Assembly (NCBI RefSeq): GCF_000740795.1
Contig: NZ_JGYG01000014.1
Coordinates: 17,352-81,351, forward strand
Direction of reading: 5' to 3'
Source: Haematobacter massiliensis
GTDB lineage: Bacteria; Pseudomonadota; Alphaproteobacteria; Rhodobacterales; Rhodobacteraceae
Length of the DNA: 64,000 nucleotides
Shown: positions 45,186 through 54,031 of the stretch, one piece after another
How positions within the stretch are numbered: the first letter of the stretch is position 1
How the letters are laid out: each line of letters starts with the position of its first letter
Made by a program: the position numbers and the translations under genes
The notes under the pieces: model-generated
Database searches by the model: none
The model's input: the letters and a program-made list of their open reading frames with translations, nothing else
What the model was told of the DNA's origin: nothing

Positions 45186-45737
45186 ATGCCGCGCAAGACG
45201 ACACCGCCATTCTCTCCCCCCTCTCGCCGGATGCGCGGGTTCGAACCTGCCGCGGGCCTTCTGGGCGAACGTATCCGGCAGGCGGGAGAGAAACGTGGTT
45301 TCGCGGTTGCCCGGCTTCTTACCCACTGGGCGGAGATCGTGGGGCCGGAGATCGCCGCAATGGCCCGGCCCGTCAAGATGTCCTATGGCCAGCAGGGCTT
45401 TGGCGCAACGCTGACGCTGCTGACCACGGGAGCGCAGGCTCAGATGCTCCAGATGCAACTGCCCTCGATCGTTGCACGGGTGAATGCCTGCTATGGCTAT
45501 TCCGCCGTGTCGCGCATCACGATCACCCAGACGGCACCCACTGGTTTCGCTGATGGCCATGCCGCTTTTACAACCCCCCAGCCCCCGCAAATGCCCCAGC
45601 CCGCACCGGAGATCACACGCCGCGCAGCGGAGGCCACGGGCGGCGTGCAGGACGAGGGGCTTCGCGCTGCGCTGGAGCGGCTTGGGCAGAACGTGATCGC
45701 CCGCGCCCCCGGCAAAGACAGAACGTTTGGAAAATGA
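45186..45737 (+). CDS. DUF721 / DciA-like protein
   Basis: A 183-residue protein with the DUF721 core (LLTHWAEIVGPEIAAMARPVKMSY...LTLLTTGAQAQMLQMQLPSIVARVNACYGYSAVSRITI). DciA proteins carry this domain and load the replicative helicase in bacteria lacking DnaC; the alphaproteobacterial form has a basic N-terminus and a variable tail, as here. Basic residues at 1-20 probably contact DNA. Its stop overlaps the start of the DsbA-like gene (ATGA), so they are translated together. Confidence 0.8.
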   Translation: MPRKTTPPFSPPSRRMRGFEPAAGLLGERIRQAGEKRGFAVARLLTHWAEIVGPEIAAMARPVKMSYGQQGFGATLTLLTTGAQAQMLQMQLPSIVARVNACYGYSAVSRITITQTAPTGFADGHAAFTTPQPPQMPQPAPEITRRAAEATGGVQDEGLRAALERLGQNVIARAPGKDRTFGK

Positions 45738-46405
45738 GGATGACGATGAAGACCACCCTTTCCGCCCTTGCGATGGCAACGCTTGCCGGTGCCTTCTGGC
45801 TGGGCGCTTCGGCGCTTCCCGATACGGGCGCGGCCCGGGCTCAGGCTGCCGGCACCGCCGCTCCGGCTGCGGCAGAAGACCCTGCGCGCGATATTATCAT
45901 GGGCAATGTGGACGCGCCGGTGACGATCATCGAATACGCGTCCTTCACCTGCCCGCACTGTGCGGCTTTCTCCAACGACGTGTTCCCGGAGATCAAGAAG
46001 GAATACATCGACACCGGCAAGGTGAAGTTCATCCAGCGCGAGGTCTATTTCAACCGCTACGATCTCTGGGCCGCTATGGTCGCACGCTGCGGCGGTGACA
46101 TGCGCTATTACGGCTTCTCCAAGACCTATTTCGCCAAACAGCGCGATTGGGCCGGGTCGGACGATCCCGCCGTCGTCGCGGAAAACCTGCGCGGGATCGC
46201 GCGGGCGGGCGGATTGAACGACGAACAGGTCAACGCCTGCCTGAACGATCAGGCCACCGCGGAAGCGCTGGTGAAGGCCTATTCGGAGCGGGCGCAGGCG
46301 GATGGCATCAACTCCACCCCGACCTTCATCATCAATGGGGAGAAGCACAACAACATGTCCCTTGCGGACATGAAGGCGGCTCTCGACAAGGCGGTATCGC
46401 AATAA
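45734..46405 (+). CDS. Periplasmic DsbA-like thiol:disulfide oxidoreductase
   Basis: A 223-residue exported thioredoxin-fold protein: signal peptide (TTLSALAMATLAGAFWLGASA), Ala/Pro-rich linker, then VTIIEYASFTCPHCAAFSNDVFPEI with the redox pair C73-P-H-C76, and the cis-proline in INSTPTFIINGE. CPHC is the DsbA active site. It should introduce or shuffle disulfides in the periplasm. Three possible ATGs lie within five codons; the first overlaps the upstream stop. This is the soluble alphaproteobacterial type related to ScsC and BdbD. Confidence 0.9.
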   Translation: MRMTMKTTLSALAMATLAGAFWLGASALPDTGAARAQAAGTAAPAAAEDPARDIIMGNVDAPVTIIEYASFTCPHCAAFSNDVFPEIKKEYIDTGKVKFIQREVYFNRYDLWAAMVARCGGDMRYYGFSKTYFAKQRDWAGSDDPAVVAENLRGIARAGGLNDEQVNACLNDQATAEALVKAYSERAQADGINSTPTFIINGEKHNNMSLADMKAALDKAVSQ

Positions 46406-46478
46406 GAATTCCCGCCGCTTGACAGTCAGGGGGCGCGGGGCTTAGGGCCGTTACGAAACCGTTACAAGCCCTGCGTCC

Positions 46479-47315
46479 ATGCCCCCTGAAGTCTTTGGCC
46501 TCGTTCTTGTCGCCGCGTTGATGCACGCGGCGTGGAACGCCATCGTCAAGGCCTCCGGCGACAAGACCCTCACCGCCGTCATGGTCGCCGGAGCGGCCGC
46601 ACTCATCTCCCTGCCCGTCATGCCGTTCCTCGCCGCCCCGGCGCGGGAAAGCTGGCCGTTTCTGGCCCTCTCCGTGTCGTTGCAGGTGGCCTACTACTTT
46701 CTGGTCGCGCGCGCTTACACGGTGGCTGATATGAGCCAGACCTACCCGGTCATGCGCGGGACTGCTCCGCTCATCGTGACCCTCGTCGGGATGGTGCTGC
46801 TTGGGGAGCATCTGGGCGGAATCGCGCTTTCCGGCATCCTCGTGATCGCATTCGGCATCCTCAGCATGGCCCTGTGGTCAGGCGGGGCGACCAGCCGTGC
46901 GGGGCTGGGTTACGCGATGGTGAATGCCGTCGTCATCGCGGGATATACCCTTTCGGACGGCTATGGCGCGCGGCTATCCGGTGCGCCGATCGCTTACACG
47001 ATGTGGGAATTCGTGCTTACCGCCGCGCCCATGCTCTCCTGGGCGCTGCTGCGCCGCCGTGCCGCCTTCCTGCGTGAGGTGACGGCGGGATGGCATTGGG
47101 GCCTGCTCGCGGGCTTCGGGACACTCGTCTCCTATGCAGTCGCCCTCTGGGCAATGACACTCGCGCCGGTGGCGGTCGTCGCAGCGCTCAGGGAGACGTC
47201 TATCCTGTTCGGAACAGCGATAGCGGCCTTCATATTGCGCGAAAAGATAAGGCCGCAACGCGTTGTTGCAGCTTGTCTTATCGCGATGGGAGCAGGCCTG
47301 CTCCGGCTCGCCTGA
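46479..47315 (+). CDS. EamA/DMT-superfamily transporter
   Basis: A 278-residue inner-membrane protein with ten predicted helices in two EamA repeats (LVAALMHAAWNAIVKAS... and GYAMVNAVVIAGYTLSDG...). The first repeat ends in the typical VMRGTAPLIVTLVGMVLLGEHL, the second in LRETSILFGTAIAAFILREK. DMT proteins export amino acids or other small metabolites; the substrate is unknown. It follows the DsbA-like gene in the same direction and is convergent with the next small gene (ends abut). Confidence 0.88.
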   Translation: MPPEVFGLVLVAALMHAAWNAIVKASGDKTLTAVMVAGAAALISLPVMPFLAAPARESWPFLALSVSLQVAYYFLVARAYTVADMSQTYPVMRGTAPLIVTLVGMVLLGEHLGGIALSGILVIAFGILSMALWSGGATSRAGLGYAMVNAVVIAGYTLSDGYGARLSGAPIAYTMWEFVLTAAPMLSWALLRRRAAFLREVTAGWHWGLLAGFGTLVSYAVALWAMTLAPVAVVAALRETSILFGTAIAAFILREKIRPQRVVAACLIAMGAGLLRLA

Positions 47316-47678
47316 CTAGGCCAGAAGCCGCACCAGATCGTCGCTGTGCAAGGGTTCGATCTCCTCGGGCGCCCAGTCTGCAGGCGGCACTTCCGTGGCC
47401 AGTGTGGAGTATTTGTACTCGCAGATAAGCTCACCGCTCGCGGCGATGGACGCAACGATCAGGCAATGCCGAACCAGCCTATGCCCCTCGTAAAGATCAA
47501 CCGCACCGCGCAAATGGATGACCCCTTCCGCCGCGATCGAGAACCCGCCTTCCCAGGTATGCAGTACCGGATAGATACGTCCGGCCACCTTGGCGCGGAG
47601 ACGGGTATTGGCCTTCCGCTCAAACGGCGTGGGAACGTCCCGCAGGTTTCTTGCAACTTCGCTTGGCAGCACATCCAT
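47316..47678 (-). CDS. Conserved small protein typical of Rhodobacteraceae
   Basis: A 120-residue protein with a basic N-terminus (MDVLPSEVARNLRDV...FERKANTRLRAKV) and a core with YPVLHTWEGGFSIAAEGVIHLRGAVDLYEGHRLVRHCLIVAS, which I recall as a conserved protein of unknown function in this family. The ATG at 47676-47678 has GGAGGG seven bases upstream, so the longer open frame (up to 47873) is not used. It is divergent from the glutathionyl-hydroquinone reductase gene. Confidence 0.7.
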   Translation of the reverse strand: MDVLPSEVARNLRDVPTPFERKANTRLRAKVAGRIYPVLHTWEGGFSIAAEGVIHLRGAVDLYEGHRLVRHCLIVASIAASGELICEYKYSTLATEVPPADWAPEEIEPLHSDDLVRLLA

Positions 47679-47769
47679 GAGCAATCCCTCCACAGATATG
47701 AAATAATGTGAAGCATTTCCCGTGATCTTCAAGTTACTGTCCCATGAAGTTTTCACGACGGGAGACACC

Positions 47770-48756
47770 ATGGGACAGCTTGTTGACGGCGTATGGCAGC
47801 CGGGCTGGTATGACACCAAGTCAACCGGGGGCGCGTTCAAAAGGTCCACATCCGGCTTCCGCAACTGGATCACGCTGGATGGCAGCCCGGGGCCGAGCGG
47901 AGACGGCGGCTTTCCTGCCGAAAGCGGGCGCTATCATCTCTATGTGTCCTATGCCTGCCCCTGGGCGCACCGGGCATTGATCTATCGCGCGCTGAAGGGC
48001 CTGACGGAGCATATCAGCGTTTCGGTCGTGCATCCCGACATGCTGGACGATGGCTGGACCTTCGCCACAGACTTTCCGGGAGCGACCGGGGATACGCTTT
48101 ATGGCCTTCCCTTCCTGCGCGACATCTACACCAAAGCGAGGCCGGATGTTTCGGGGCGGGTGACGGTCCCGGTGCTCTGGGACAAGAAGCGGGAGACGAT
48201 CGTATCGAACGAGTCTTCCGAGATCATCCGCATGTTCAATTCCGCCTTCGACGCGATCACCGGCAACACGACGGACTACTGCCCCGCAGCGCTGCGCGAG
48301 GAAATCGACGATCTGAACGCGGTCATCTATGACGGGCTCAACAACGGCGTCTACAAGGCCGGCTTCGCGACGAGCCAACAAGCCTACGACCCCGCCGTGC
48401 TCGACGTTTTCGAGACGATGGATGCGCTGGAGGAGTTGCTCTCCCTCCGCCGATTTCTCACCGGAGCGCAGCCGACAGAGACGGATTGGCGGGCCTTCAC
48501 CACGCTCATCCGGTTCGACCTCGTGTATCATCTGCATTTCAAGTGCAACCGGCGGCGGCTGGCGGATTACGCGAACCTATGGCCCTATACGCGCGAACTG
48601 TATCAGGTGCCGGGCGTGCGGGAGACGGTGCGCTTCGACCATATCGTGCGCCACTATCACTACAGCCACGACACGATTAATCCCTATCGCATCCTGCCCA
48701 TCAACCCGGTCCTCGACTTCGAGCGCCCGCCGGGACGGGAGCAGGTCGGGCGCTGA
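47770..48756 (+). CDS. Glutathionyl-hydroquinone reductase (Xi-class glutathione transferase)
   Basis: A 328-residue cytosolic enzyme of the YqjG/ECM4 family that removes glutathione from glutathionyl-hydroquinones. Catalytic cysteine C63 lies in YVSYACPWAHRALIYRALKGL; other hallmarks are WDKKRETIVSNESSEIIRMFN and the C-terminal FDHIVRHYHYSHDTINPYRILPINP. It protects quinone metabolism and helps reuse halogenated phenol intermediates. The ATG at 47770 begins the normal family N-terminus (MGQLVDGVW). Confidence 0.93.
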   Translation: MGQLVDGVWQPGWYDTKSTGGAFKRSTSGFRNWITLDGSPGPSGDGGFPAESGRYHLYVSYACPWAHRALIYRALKGLTEHISVSVVHPDMLDDGWTFATDFPGATGDTLYGLPFLRDIYTKARPDVSGRVTVPVLWDKKRETIVSNESSEIIRMFNSAFDAITGNTTDYCPAALREEIDDLNAVIYDGLNNGVYKAGFATSQQAYDPAVLDVFETMDALEELLSLRRFLTGAQPTETDWRAFTTLIRFDLVYHLHFKCNRRRLADYANLWPYTRELYQVPGVRETVRFDHIVRHYHYSHDTINPYRILPINPVLDFERPPGREQVGR

Positions 48757-48759
48757 GCC

Positions 48760-49560
48760 TCAGCTCTCGCCCAGCCAGTGCTTGCGAAGCCAGCGTGTCG
48801 GCAGGACGCGCTTGCCCAGACCCCCGGCCGTATAGCCTTGCATGGCCTCCTCGATCTTCGGGCGGCCGTGGAAGGCGACGATCCGGGCATCTCGCGGCAG
48901 GCGCGGTTCAAGGAAAAGGTTCAGGGGCCGCGGCGGGCGGCAGGCGCGCTTGAAACTGACAATCCATTGATCCGGGAAGGGCGCGAAGTAGCCCGCCTCC
49001 CATGCCGTGCCGGAGGTATAGCTCTGCTCCGACCCGACATAGCGCCGGATCTCTCCCTCCGGATCGCGGGCCATCGCATCGTAAAGCGCGGTGTGGATCG
49101 CGGGGTCCATGCGGAGCACGGAGCCATGCCCGCGGGAGGCGCGCGAGCCTGTCGTGGTCCATTCGCGCCGCATACAGACCTTGCCCGGCTCCCATGTCAT
49201 GAGATCGTCGAGCGACCCTGTCACGACCACGTCGATATCGAGGATCAGCAGAGGCCCGCTCAACCCCGGCACAGCGCCGGCCCGGAACAGGGACAGCTTG
49301 CGGAGCGCGCCGTGATAACCGTGCTTCCGCATCTCCGCGAACATCGCGGGAAAGAACGGCTCCTCCGCCAGAGGCAAAATCTCGATCCCGGCATCCAGCC
49401 CGGTCGGATCGTCGGTCATGCAGAAGAACCTGAGCGGCCCGGTGACGTTGCGGCGAACCCCTGCATACAGGCGGTTTACATACTCCGACCCATAGGCAGT
49501 GCCCCATTTCATGCAGGCGACATGGGTGGGTGCGAGCGGCGCGGAAGCGGTTTCGGACAT
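48760..49560 (-). CDS. Glycosyltransferase-like protein
   Basis: A 266-residue protein resembling a GT-A glycosyltransferase. It starts with HVACMKWGTAYGSEYVNRLYAGVRRN, and a DxD-type motif lies in GPLLILDIDVVVTGSLDDL, where the metal and nucleotide sugar would bind. The middle has TTTGSRASRGHGSVLRM and the end ARIVAFHGRPKIEEA. No signal peptide or membrane helix. The acceptor and sugar are unknown. It is convergent with the reductase gene and lies downstream of the acetyltransferase gene in the same direction. Confidence 0.75.
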   Translation of the reverse strand: MSETASAPLAPTHVACMKWGTAYGSEYVNRLYAGVRRNVTGPLRFFCMTDDPTGLDAGIEILPLAEEPFFPAMFAEMRKHGYHGALRKLSLFRAGAVPGLSGPLLILDIDVVVTGSLDDLMTWEPGKVCMRREWTTTGSRASRGHGSVLRMDPAIHTALYDAMARDPEGEIRRYVGSEQSYTSGTAWEAGYFAPFPDQWIVSFKRACRPPRPLNLFLEPRLPRDARIVAFHGRPKIEEAMQGYTAGGLGKRVLPTRWLRKHWLGES

Positions 49561-49639
49561 GGGCTACCTGCAAAGACGGGCGGCCATCGACGGGCCGGCC
49601 TCACCCCTACCCGCTCGGCGGGATGTTGGCCACCGCAGA

Positions 49640-50101
49640 TCAGGCGGTGAGCGATTTCTCGAAATATACCCGGTCGAAGCCATCCTCCTGCCGCCGTCCG
49701 GTTTCTACATATCCAAGCCGCGGATAGATCGTCAGATTCTCGGCCATCTTGGCGTTTGTGTAAAGGCGGACCCCCGACAAGCCTGCCGCCTGCGCTTCGC
49801 AAAAGGCGATGAGCGCCTTGCCCACGCCCCGCCCCGCAGCTTCCGGTGAAACCGCCACATTCTCCAAGAGCATGTGGTCTCCCTGCGGATAGAAGACGAT
49901 GAAGCCCAGCCGCTCCGCTTCCGCAAGCGCGACATGCACCTGCCTCGCAGCGATCTGACCGGCGAAATCGGCGGTCATCGGGGCAGGCTTTCGCCCGATC
50001 AACGGCACGTAACGTGCATAGGCCCGCTCTGCGCAGGCCCGGATCCACGGCTCATCGCCAGCTTCCGCCAGCCGGATGACAAGCGGCATTACGGGCGTCA
50101 C
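49640..50101 (-). CDS. GNAT-family N-acetyltransferase
   Basis: A 153-residue GNAT acetyltransferase. The CoA-binding region reads LLENVAVSPEAAGRGVGKALIAFCEAQAAG (motif A), followed by VRLYTNAKMAENLTIYPRLGYVETGRR (motif B). The start overlaps the stop of the upstream peptide-binding protein gene (ATGA), so it is co-translated with it. Substrate unknown; the operon context (M20 peptidase, peptide-binding protein) suggests amino-acid or peptide-derived compounds. Confidence 0.87.
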   Translation of the reverse strand: MTPVMPLVIRLAEAGDEPWIRACAERAYARYVPLIGRKPAPMTADFAGQIAARQVHVALAEAERLGFIVFYPQGDHMLLENVAVSPEAAGRGVGKALIAFCEAQAAGLSGVRLYTNAKMAENLTIYPRLGYVETGRRQEDGFDRVYFEKSLTA

Positions 50102-51570
50102 TCCTCCCAGAATACCGCTGTCAGGTCATTCGCCGGGGTCGGCGAGTTTTCCCAAAGCCCGCGGATCTTTGCATTCGCGACGCCTGCCTTGGGAAGCTGG
50201 AACAGGAACCCGTTGACGAAGTCCTCCGAGATCATCTTCTGTGCCTTCTTCAGCAGGTCAGAGCGCGCCTCCCGTCCGGTCGTTGCGGCCAATGTATCCA
50301 TCAGCGTCACGAACTCCGGCTTGGCATAACCGAAGTAATAGTCCGGGCGGGCATAAATATTGATGTCCATCGGCTCGACATGCGCGACGATGGTCATGTC
50401 GAAATCCTTGCCCTTGAACACCTGCTCCAGCCATTGCGCCCATTCGAGATTGGCGATCTCCGTCTCGATCCCCACAGCGCGGAGTTCGGCGGCGATGATC
50501 TCTCCCGATCGGCGGGCATAGGCTGGCGGCGGCAGCGCGAGCCGAAGGCGCAGCCCCTCTACTCCCGCCTCTTTCAGCAATGCCTTGGACCGCTCCGGAT
50601 CATAGGCCGAAAGCGCTGTCAGATCGACATAATCCGGATTGTGCGGGGCGAAATGCGTACCGATCGGAACACCATAGCCGAACATCGCGCCGTCGATCAG
50701 CTCTTGCCGGTTGATGGCATGGGCAATCGCCTTGCGCACCCGGATATCGTCAAGCGGCGCCTTGCGATTGTTCAGGCCGAGGATGACTTCCCCCTCCGTC
50801 GTGCCGACCAGCACCTTGAAACGCGGGTCGCTCTCGAACTGGGCCAGCGTCTCGGGCGCGGGAAAGTTCGGGAAGGCATCGACATCGCCGGCCATGACGG
50901 CAGCAAACGCAGCGGTCGGATCCGAGATGAACTTGAACGTCGCGGACGTAAGCTTGGCGGGTGTCCCCCAGTATTCCACGTTCCGCTCGATGGTCACATG
51001 GTCGCCCTTCGCCCATTCGACGAATTTGAAGGGGCCGGTGCCTACGGGATGCGTGGCATTGGTGGCCGCGCTTTCCTCTGCCACCATGACGGCATCGCCC
51101 CAGGCGAGGTTGAAGGGGAAGTTGCCGTCCGATGACCTCAGCGTGACACGCACAAGAAACGGCTCTGGCGCCTCCACCTTGTCGATATTCGTGAAAAGTT
51201 GCTTCTGCGCGTTGGTGGAGTCCGGTCCGCGCGCCCGGTCGAGGCTGAACACCACGTCCGCAGCATTGAAATCCGTTCCATCATGGAACTTCACGTTATG
51301 GTTGAGCGTGAAGGTATACACCTTGCCGTCGTCGGAAACTTCCCATTTTTCCGCGAGCGAAGGCACGATGGAGCCGTCCGGGGCGAACCGCGTCAGCCCT
51401 TCGAAGATATTGGCATAGGTCACCTCGTCGATGGCCGCTGCCGCACCGGCGGTCGGGTCCAGATTGGGCGGCTCCAACGCCATGCCGAGGGTCAGCGTAT
51501 CCTGCGCCGCCAGAGCCGTCCCGGCGGACAGGACAACCGCCGCGACGGCGAGTTTCAGGCGTTTCATCAT
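50098..51570 (-). CDS. ABC transporter substrate-binding protein, peptide/nickel type (SBP_bac_5)
   Basis: A 490-residue periplasmic protein with a signal peptide (MMKRLKLAVAAVVLSAGTALA). It has the DppA/OppA family blocks GMALEPPNLDP, the NIFEGLTRFAPDG signature region, TFTLNHNVKFHDGTDFNAADVVFSLDRA and HPVGTGPFKFVEW. It should bind a peptide or similar ligand for import. No permease or ATPase genes lie next to it, which is unusual; it sits between an M20 hydrolase gene and an acetyltransferase gene. It may use a transporter encoded elsewhere. Confidence 0.9.
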   Translation of the reverse strand: MMKRLKLAVAAVVLSAGTALAAQDTLTLGMALEPPNLDPTAGAAAAIDEVTYANIFEGLTRFAPDGSIVPSLAEKWEVSDDGKVYTFTLNHNVKFHDGTDFNAADVVFSLDRARGPDSTNAQKQLFTNIDKVEAPEPFLVRVTLRSSDGNFPFNLAWGDAVMVAEESAATNATHPVGTGPFKFVEWAKGDHVTIERNVEYWGTPAKLTSATFKFISDPTAAFAAVMAGDVDAFPNFPAPETLAQFESDPRFKVLVGTTEGEVILGLNNRKAPLDDIRVRKAIAHAINRQELIDGAMFGYGVPIGTHFAPHNPDYVDLTALSAYDPERSKALLKEAGVEGLRLRLALPPPAYARRSGEIIAAELRAVGIETEIANLEWAQWLEQVFKGKDFDMTIVAHVEPMDINIYARPDYYFGYAKPEFVTLMDTLAATTGREARSDLLKKAQKMISEDFVNGFLFQLPKAGVANAKIRGLWENSPTPANDLTAVFWEE

Positions 51571-51695
51571 GGCCGCGTTCCCTCACCTCGTTTTCGCGCG
51601 CATCAGACACGTGTTACCGTAACCGATCAAGCGGATAACCGCCTACCGCTCCGCAACACTCTCGGCCAGAGGCCGCCGCTCACGATCCGGCGAGA

Positions 51696-52997
51696 TCAGC
51701 GAAGCAGATCGGCCAGCGTCAGCGCCATGACCCGCGCGGAGTCGAGCATGTCATCCACGCCAACCCATTCGTCGGGCTGGTGGGCCAGATCCAGTATCCC
51801 CGGCCCATAGGCGATGCAGTTCTTCAGCCGGCCGATTCGATCTATGTGCTTCTGATCGTATGTGCCGGGGGAGCAGACGAACTCGGGATGCGTGCCCAGA
51901 ACGGTCGCCACCGCCGCGGCGACACTGCGCACGACGGGCGCACCCTCATCGGTCATGGAGGGAAGCACTTCGAAGAGGTCGCGGATCTCATAATCGAAGT
52001 TGGGCCGCGTTGCCTTCAGCCGGTCGAGCAGGCCCTTCACCTCCCCTTTCACCTCGCTCAAACCTTCTTCGATGAGAAAGCGGCGGTCGATGATGATACG
52101 GCAGCGATCCGCGACACAGGGCGCAGGCAGCCCGGTGAACCCCTCAGGCTGCTCTGCCTCGCCGCCGTGAATGGAATTTATGTTCATCGTCGATTGCCGC
52201 GCGCCTTCGGGCACCACCGGCATCTCCGTCCGCTTGGAGGCAAGGAGCGGATAGAGATGTGTCTCTATCTCAGCCAGCACCGCCGACATGTGCCGGATCG
52301 CGCTGTCCCCCAGAAACGGCATGGAGCCATGGGCAATCCGGCCCTTGGTCTCGATCTCCGCCCACCAGACCCCGCGATGGCCGAGGCAGATACGGTCCTT
52401 GTTGAGCGGCTCGGGGATGATGACATGCTGCACGCGCTCCTGGCTGAAGTAGCCGCGCTTCGCCAGCCAGGCGACGCCACCGTAACCGCCGGTTTCCTCA
52501 TCTGCCGTGGCGGAGATCTCCACCGCTCCGGCAAAGTCTGGGCAGGTGTCGACAAAGGCCTCGGCCGCGATGATGGAGGCCGCCAGCCCTCCCTTCATGT
52601 CGCAGGCGCCGCGACCGTAGATGCGCCTCCGGTCCAATTCTCCTCCGAAGGGGTCGCGCGTCCAGCCGTGCCCGACCTCCACCACGTCATGATGCGAATT
52701 GAAATGGACGCAATCGCCGCGACGCACACCCTCGCGCCGGGCGACGATGTTCCAGCGGGGGAAGCTCTCGCTGTCTCCCGGTGTTCCCTCAGCCCGCAGA
52801 AGCTCCACCGTGAAGCCGCGCGCGGCCAGCCGATCGGCCAGAAACGTACAGATGTCCCGGTAATTCCGGCCCGGCGGATTGAGCGTGGGAATACGGATAA
52901 GCTGCTGCGTGAGCGCGATCAGCTCCCCTTCCCGCGCGGCGACGGCGGAAAGCAGACGATCGGAAAGCGCGGGGGGAGATCTATCATGACTGGTCAT
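51696..52997 (-). CDS. M20-family metallopeptidase (ArgE/DapE-like)
   Basis: A 433-residue di-zinc amidohydrolase. The first metal/catalytic histidine motif is NSHHDVVEVG, followed by GRGACDMKGGLAAS and the catalytic glutamate in SATADEETGGYGG. A dimerisation domain follows (KGRIAHGSMPFLGDSAI...RRFLIEEG). Family members remove N-acyl groups (acetylornithine, succinyl-diaminopimelate) or cleave small peptides; the exact substrate is open. The start at 52997 is supported by family length; the frame extends upstream without similarity. It heads an operon with the peptide-binding protein and acetyltransferase genes. Confidence 0.88.
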   Translation of the reverse strand: MTSHDRSPPALSDRLLSAVAAREGELIALTQQLIRIPTLNPPGRNYRDICTFLADRLAARGFTVELLRAEGTPGDSESFPRWNIVARREGVRRGDCVHFNSHHDVVEVGHGWTRDPFGGELDRRRIYGRGACDMKGGLAASIIAAEAFVDTCPDFAGAVEISATADEETGGYGGVAWLAKRGYFSQERVQHVIIPEPLNKDRICLGHRGVWWAEIETKGRIAHGSMPFLGDSAIRHMSAVLAEIETHLYPLLASKRTEMPVVPEGARQSTMNINSIHGGEAEQPEGFTGLPAPCVADRCRIIIDRRFLIEEGLSEVKGEVKGLLDRLKATRPNFDYEIRDLFEVLPSMTDEGAPVVRSVAAAVATVLGTHPEFVCSPGTYDQKHIDRIGRLKNCIAYGPGILDLAHQPDEWVGVDDMLDSARVMALTLADLLR

Positions 52998-53074
52998 CCC
53001 GCCACGGTAGTCCCGGAAAAACCGCCGCGCAATCGGGGCATTGGCGGTTTTCGGATGCGTGATATCCTGTCGCC

Positions 53075-53353
53075 ATGGCAACGCTTCTGATCCTGCTCCG
53101 CGTCGCCGTGTGGTCCTTCCTGATCGGCACGGCGCTTTATTTCTCGGTCGTCTTCTATCTCCGTTCGCTCCACCGGCAACGGCTGGAAGAGCGCTGGCAG
53201 GGTCTTTCGGAACCCAAACCGGCCCGGAGAGAGTTCGTGCAGCGCGGGATGCGGCTTTACGACAGTTCCGCGCGGGCGCGACGATTGCTGGCAATTTACG
53301 CGCTGCCCCTCGCTGTCATCGCGTTTCTGATCTACTTGGTGAATGTGAACTGA
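53075..53353 (+). CDS. Small two-helix membrane protein
   Basis: A 92-residue protein with hydrophobic segments at both ends (LILLRVAVWSFLIGTALYFSVVFYL and LLAIYALPLAVIAFLIYLV) and a charged, Arg-rich middle (HRQRLEERWQGLSEPKPARREFVQRGMRLYDSSARARR). It looks like an inner-membrane hairpin with a cytosolic loop. No family recognised with certainty. It is followed after 15 bp by the DUF1523 gene, probably in one operon, and is divergent from the M20 gene. Confidence 0.65.
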   Translation: MATLLILLRVAVWSFLIGTALYFSVVFYLRSLHRQRLEERWQGLSEPKPARREFVQRGMRLYDSSARARRLLAIYALPLAVIAFLIYLVNVN

Positions 53354-53368
53354 GCCGGAGGGACAGCC

Positions 53369-54025
53369 TTGCGTTATGTCAAGTGGACGCTGATCATCGT
53401 CATCGTGGGGCTCATCGGCTCCTTCCTGCACTATACGCTTCCCCGCCATGATACCGTGCGAATCGTTGGCACGGAAAACCGGCGGGTGGATTTCGGCGAC
53501 AACTCCTTCTTCTGGGCAAGCCCGCCTGCGGGTGAGACGGCACAGGGGACGCGAGACGTGCGGTTCATTCAGGCCATCAGGCCGAACGGGCGCGCCATCG
53601 TCTATCGCAACGAGGATACCGGCTGGGGCTGGCCGCCCTATTTCAAGATGGACAGCGCCAACCTTCAGGCCCGCGCGCAGGATCTGATCTCAAACGCCAA
53701 TGATCCCAAATGGGTCTCGGTCACCCGCTATGGCTGGCGGAACGAGTTCTTCTCGATCTTCCCCAACGCCATGGCCATCCGGCAAGTCTCCGGGCCGGAT
53801 GCGCGGGTCATCCCCTGGGCGTCGATCATCATCCTGACCGTCCTGTTCCTGCTTGTGATCTGGCTGGTCGTCCTGTGGCGCAGGTTCCGGCTTCGCACTG
53901 TCGAACCGGCAATGTCCCGGTTCGACGATGCGATAGACCGCGCCGACGCCAACCTCGACGAGGCACGCGACAACATGAGCCGCGGCTGGCAGCGCTTCAC
54001 CGGCTGGTTCACCGGCAAGCGCTGA
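53369..54025 (+). CDS. DUF1523 family membrane protein
   Basis: A 218-residue protein: N-terminal membrane anchor (WTLIIVIVGLIGSFLHYTL), periplasmic domain with DTVRIVGTENRRVDFGDNSFFWAS and RFIQAIRPNGRAIVYRNEDTGWGWPPYFKMDSANLQARAQDL (the DUF1523 core), a second membrane segment (ASIIILTVLFLLVIWLVVLW) and a basic cytosolic tail. The start is a TTG at 53369 with GGAGGG seven bases upstream. DUF1523 is found mainly in Rhodobacterales and has no known function. It is convergent with the 2-hydroxyacid dehydrogenase gene. Confidence 0.82.
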   Translation: MRYVKWTLIIVIVGLIGSFLHYTLPRHDTVRIVGTENRRVDFGDNSFFWASPPAGETAQGTRDVRFIQAIRPNGRAIVYRNEDTGWGWPPYFKMDSANLQARAQDLISNANDPKWVSVTRYGWRNEFFSIFPNAMAIRQVSGPDARVIPWASIIILTVLFLLVIWLVVLWRRFRLRTVEPAMSRFDDAIDRADANLDEARDNMSRGWQRFTGWFTGKR

Positions 54026-54031
54026 TCCAGA

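Noticed and set aside
45096..45779. A mutY start far upstream, giving a 601-residue protein.
   Set aside because: The extra N-terminal 200 or so residues lie antisense to the DUF721 gene and are unlike any MutY; a TTG start near 45095 gives normal length.
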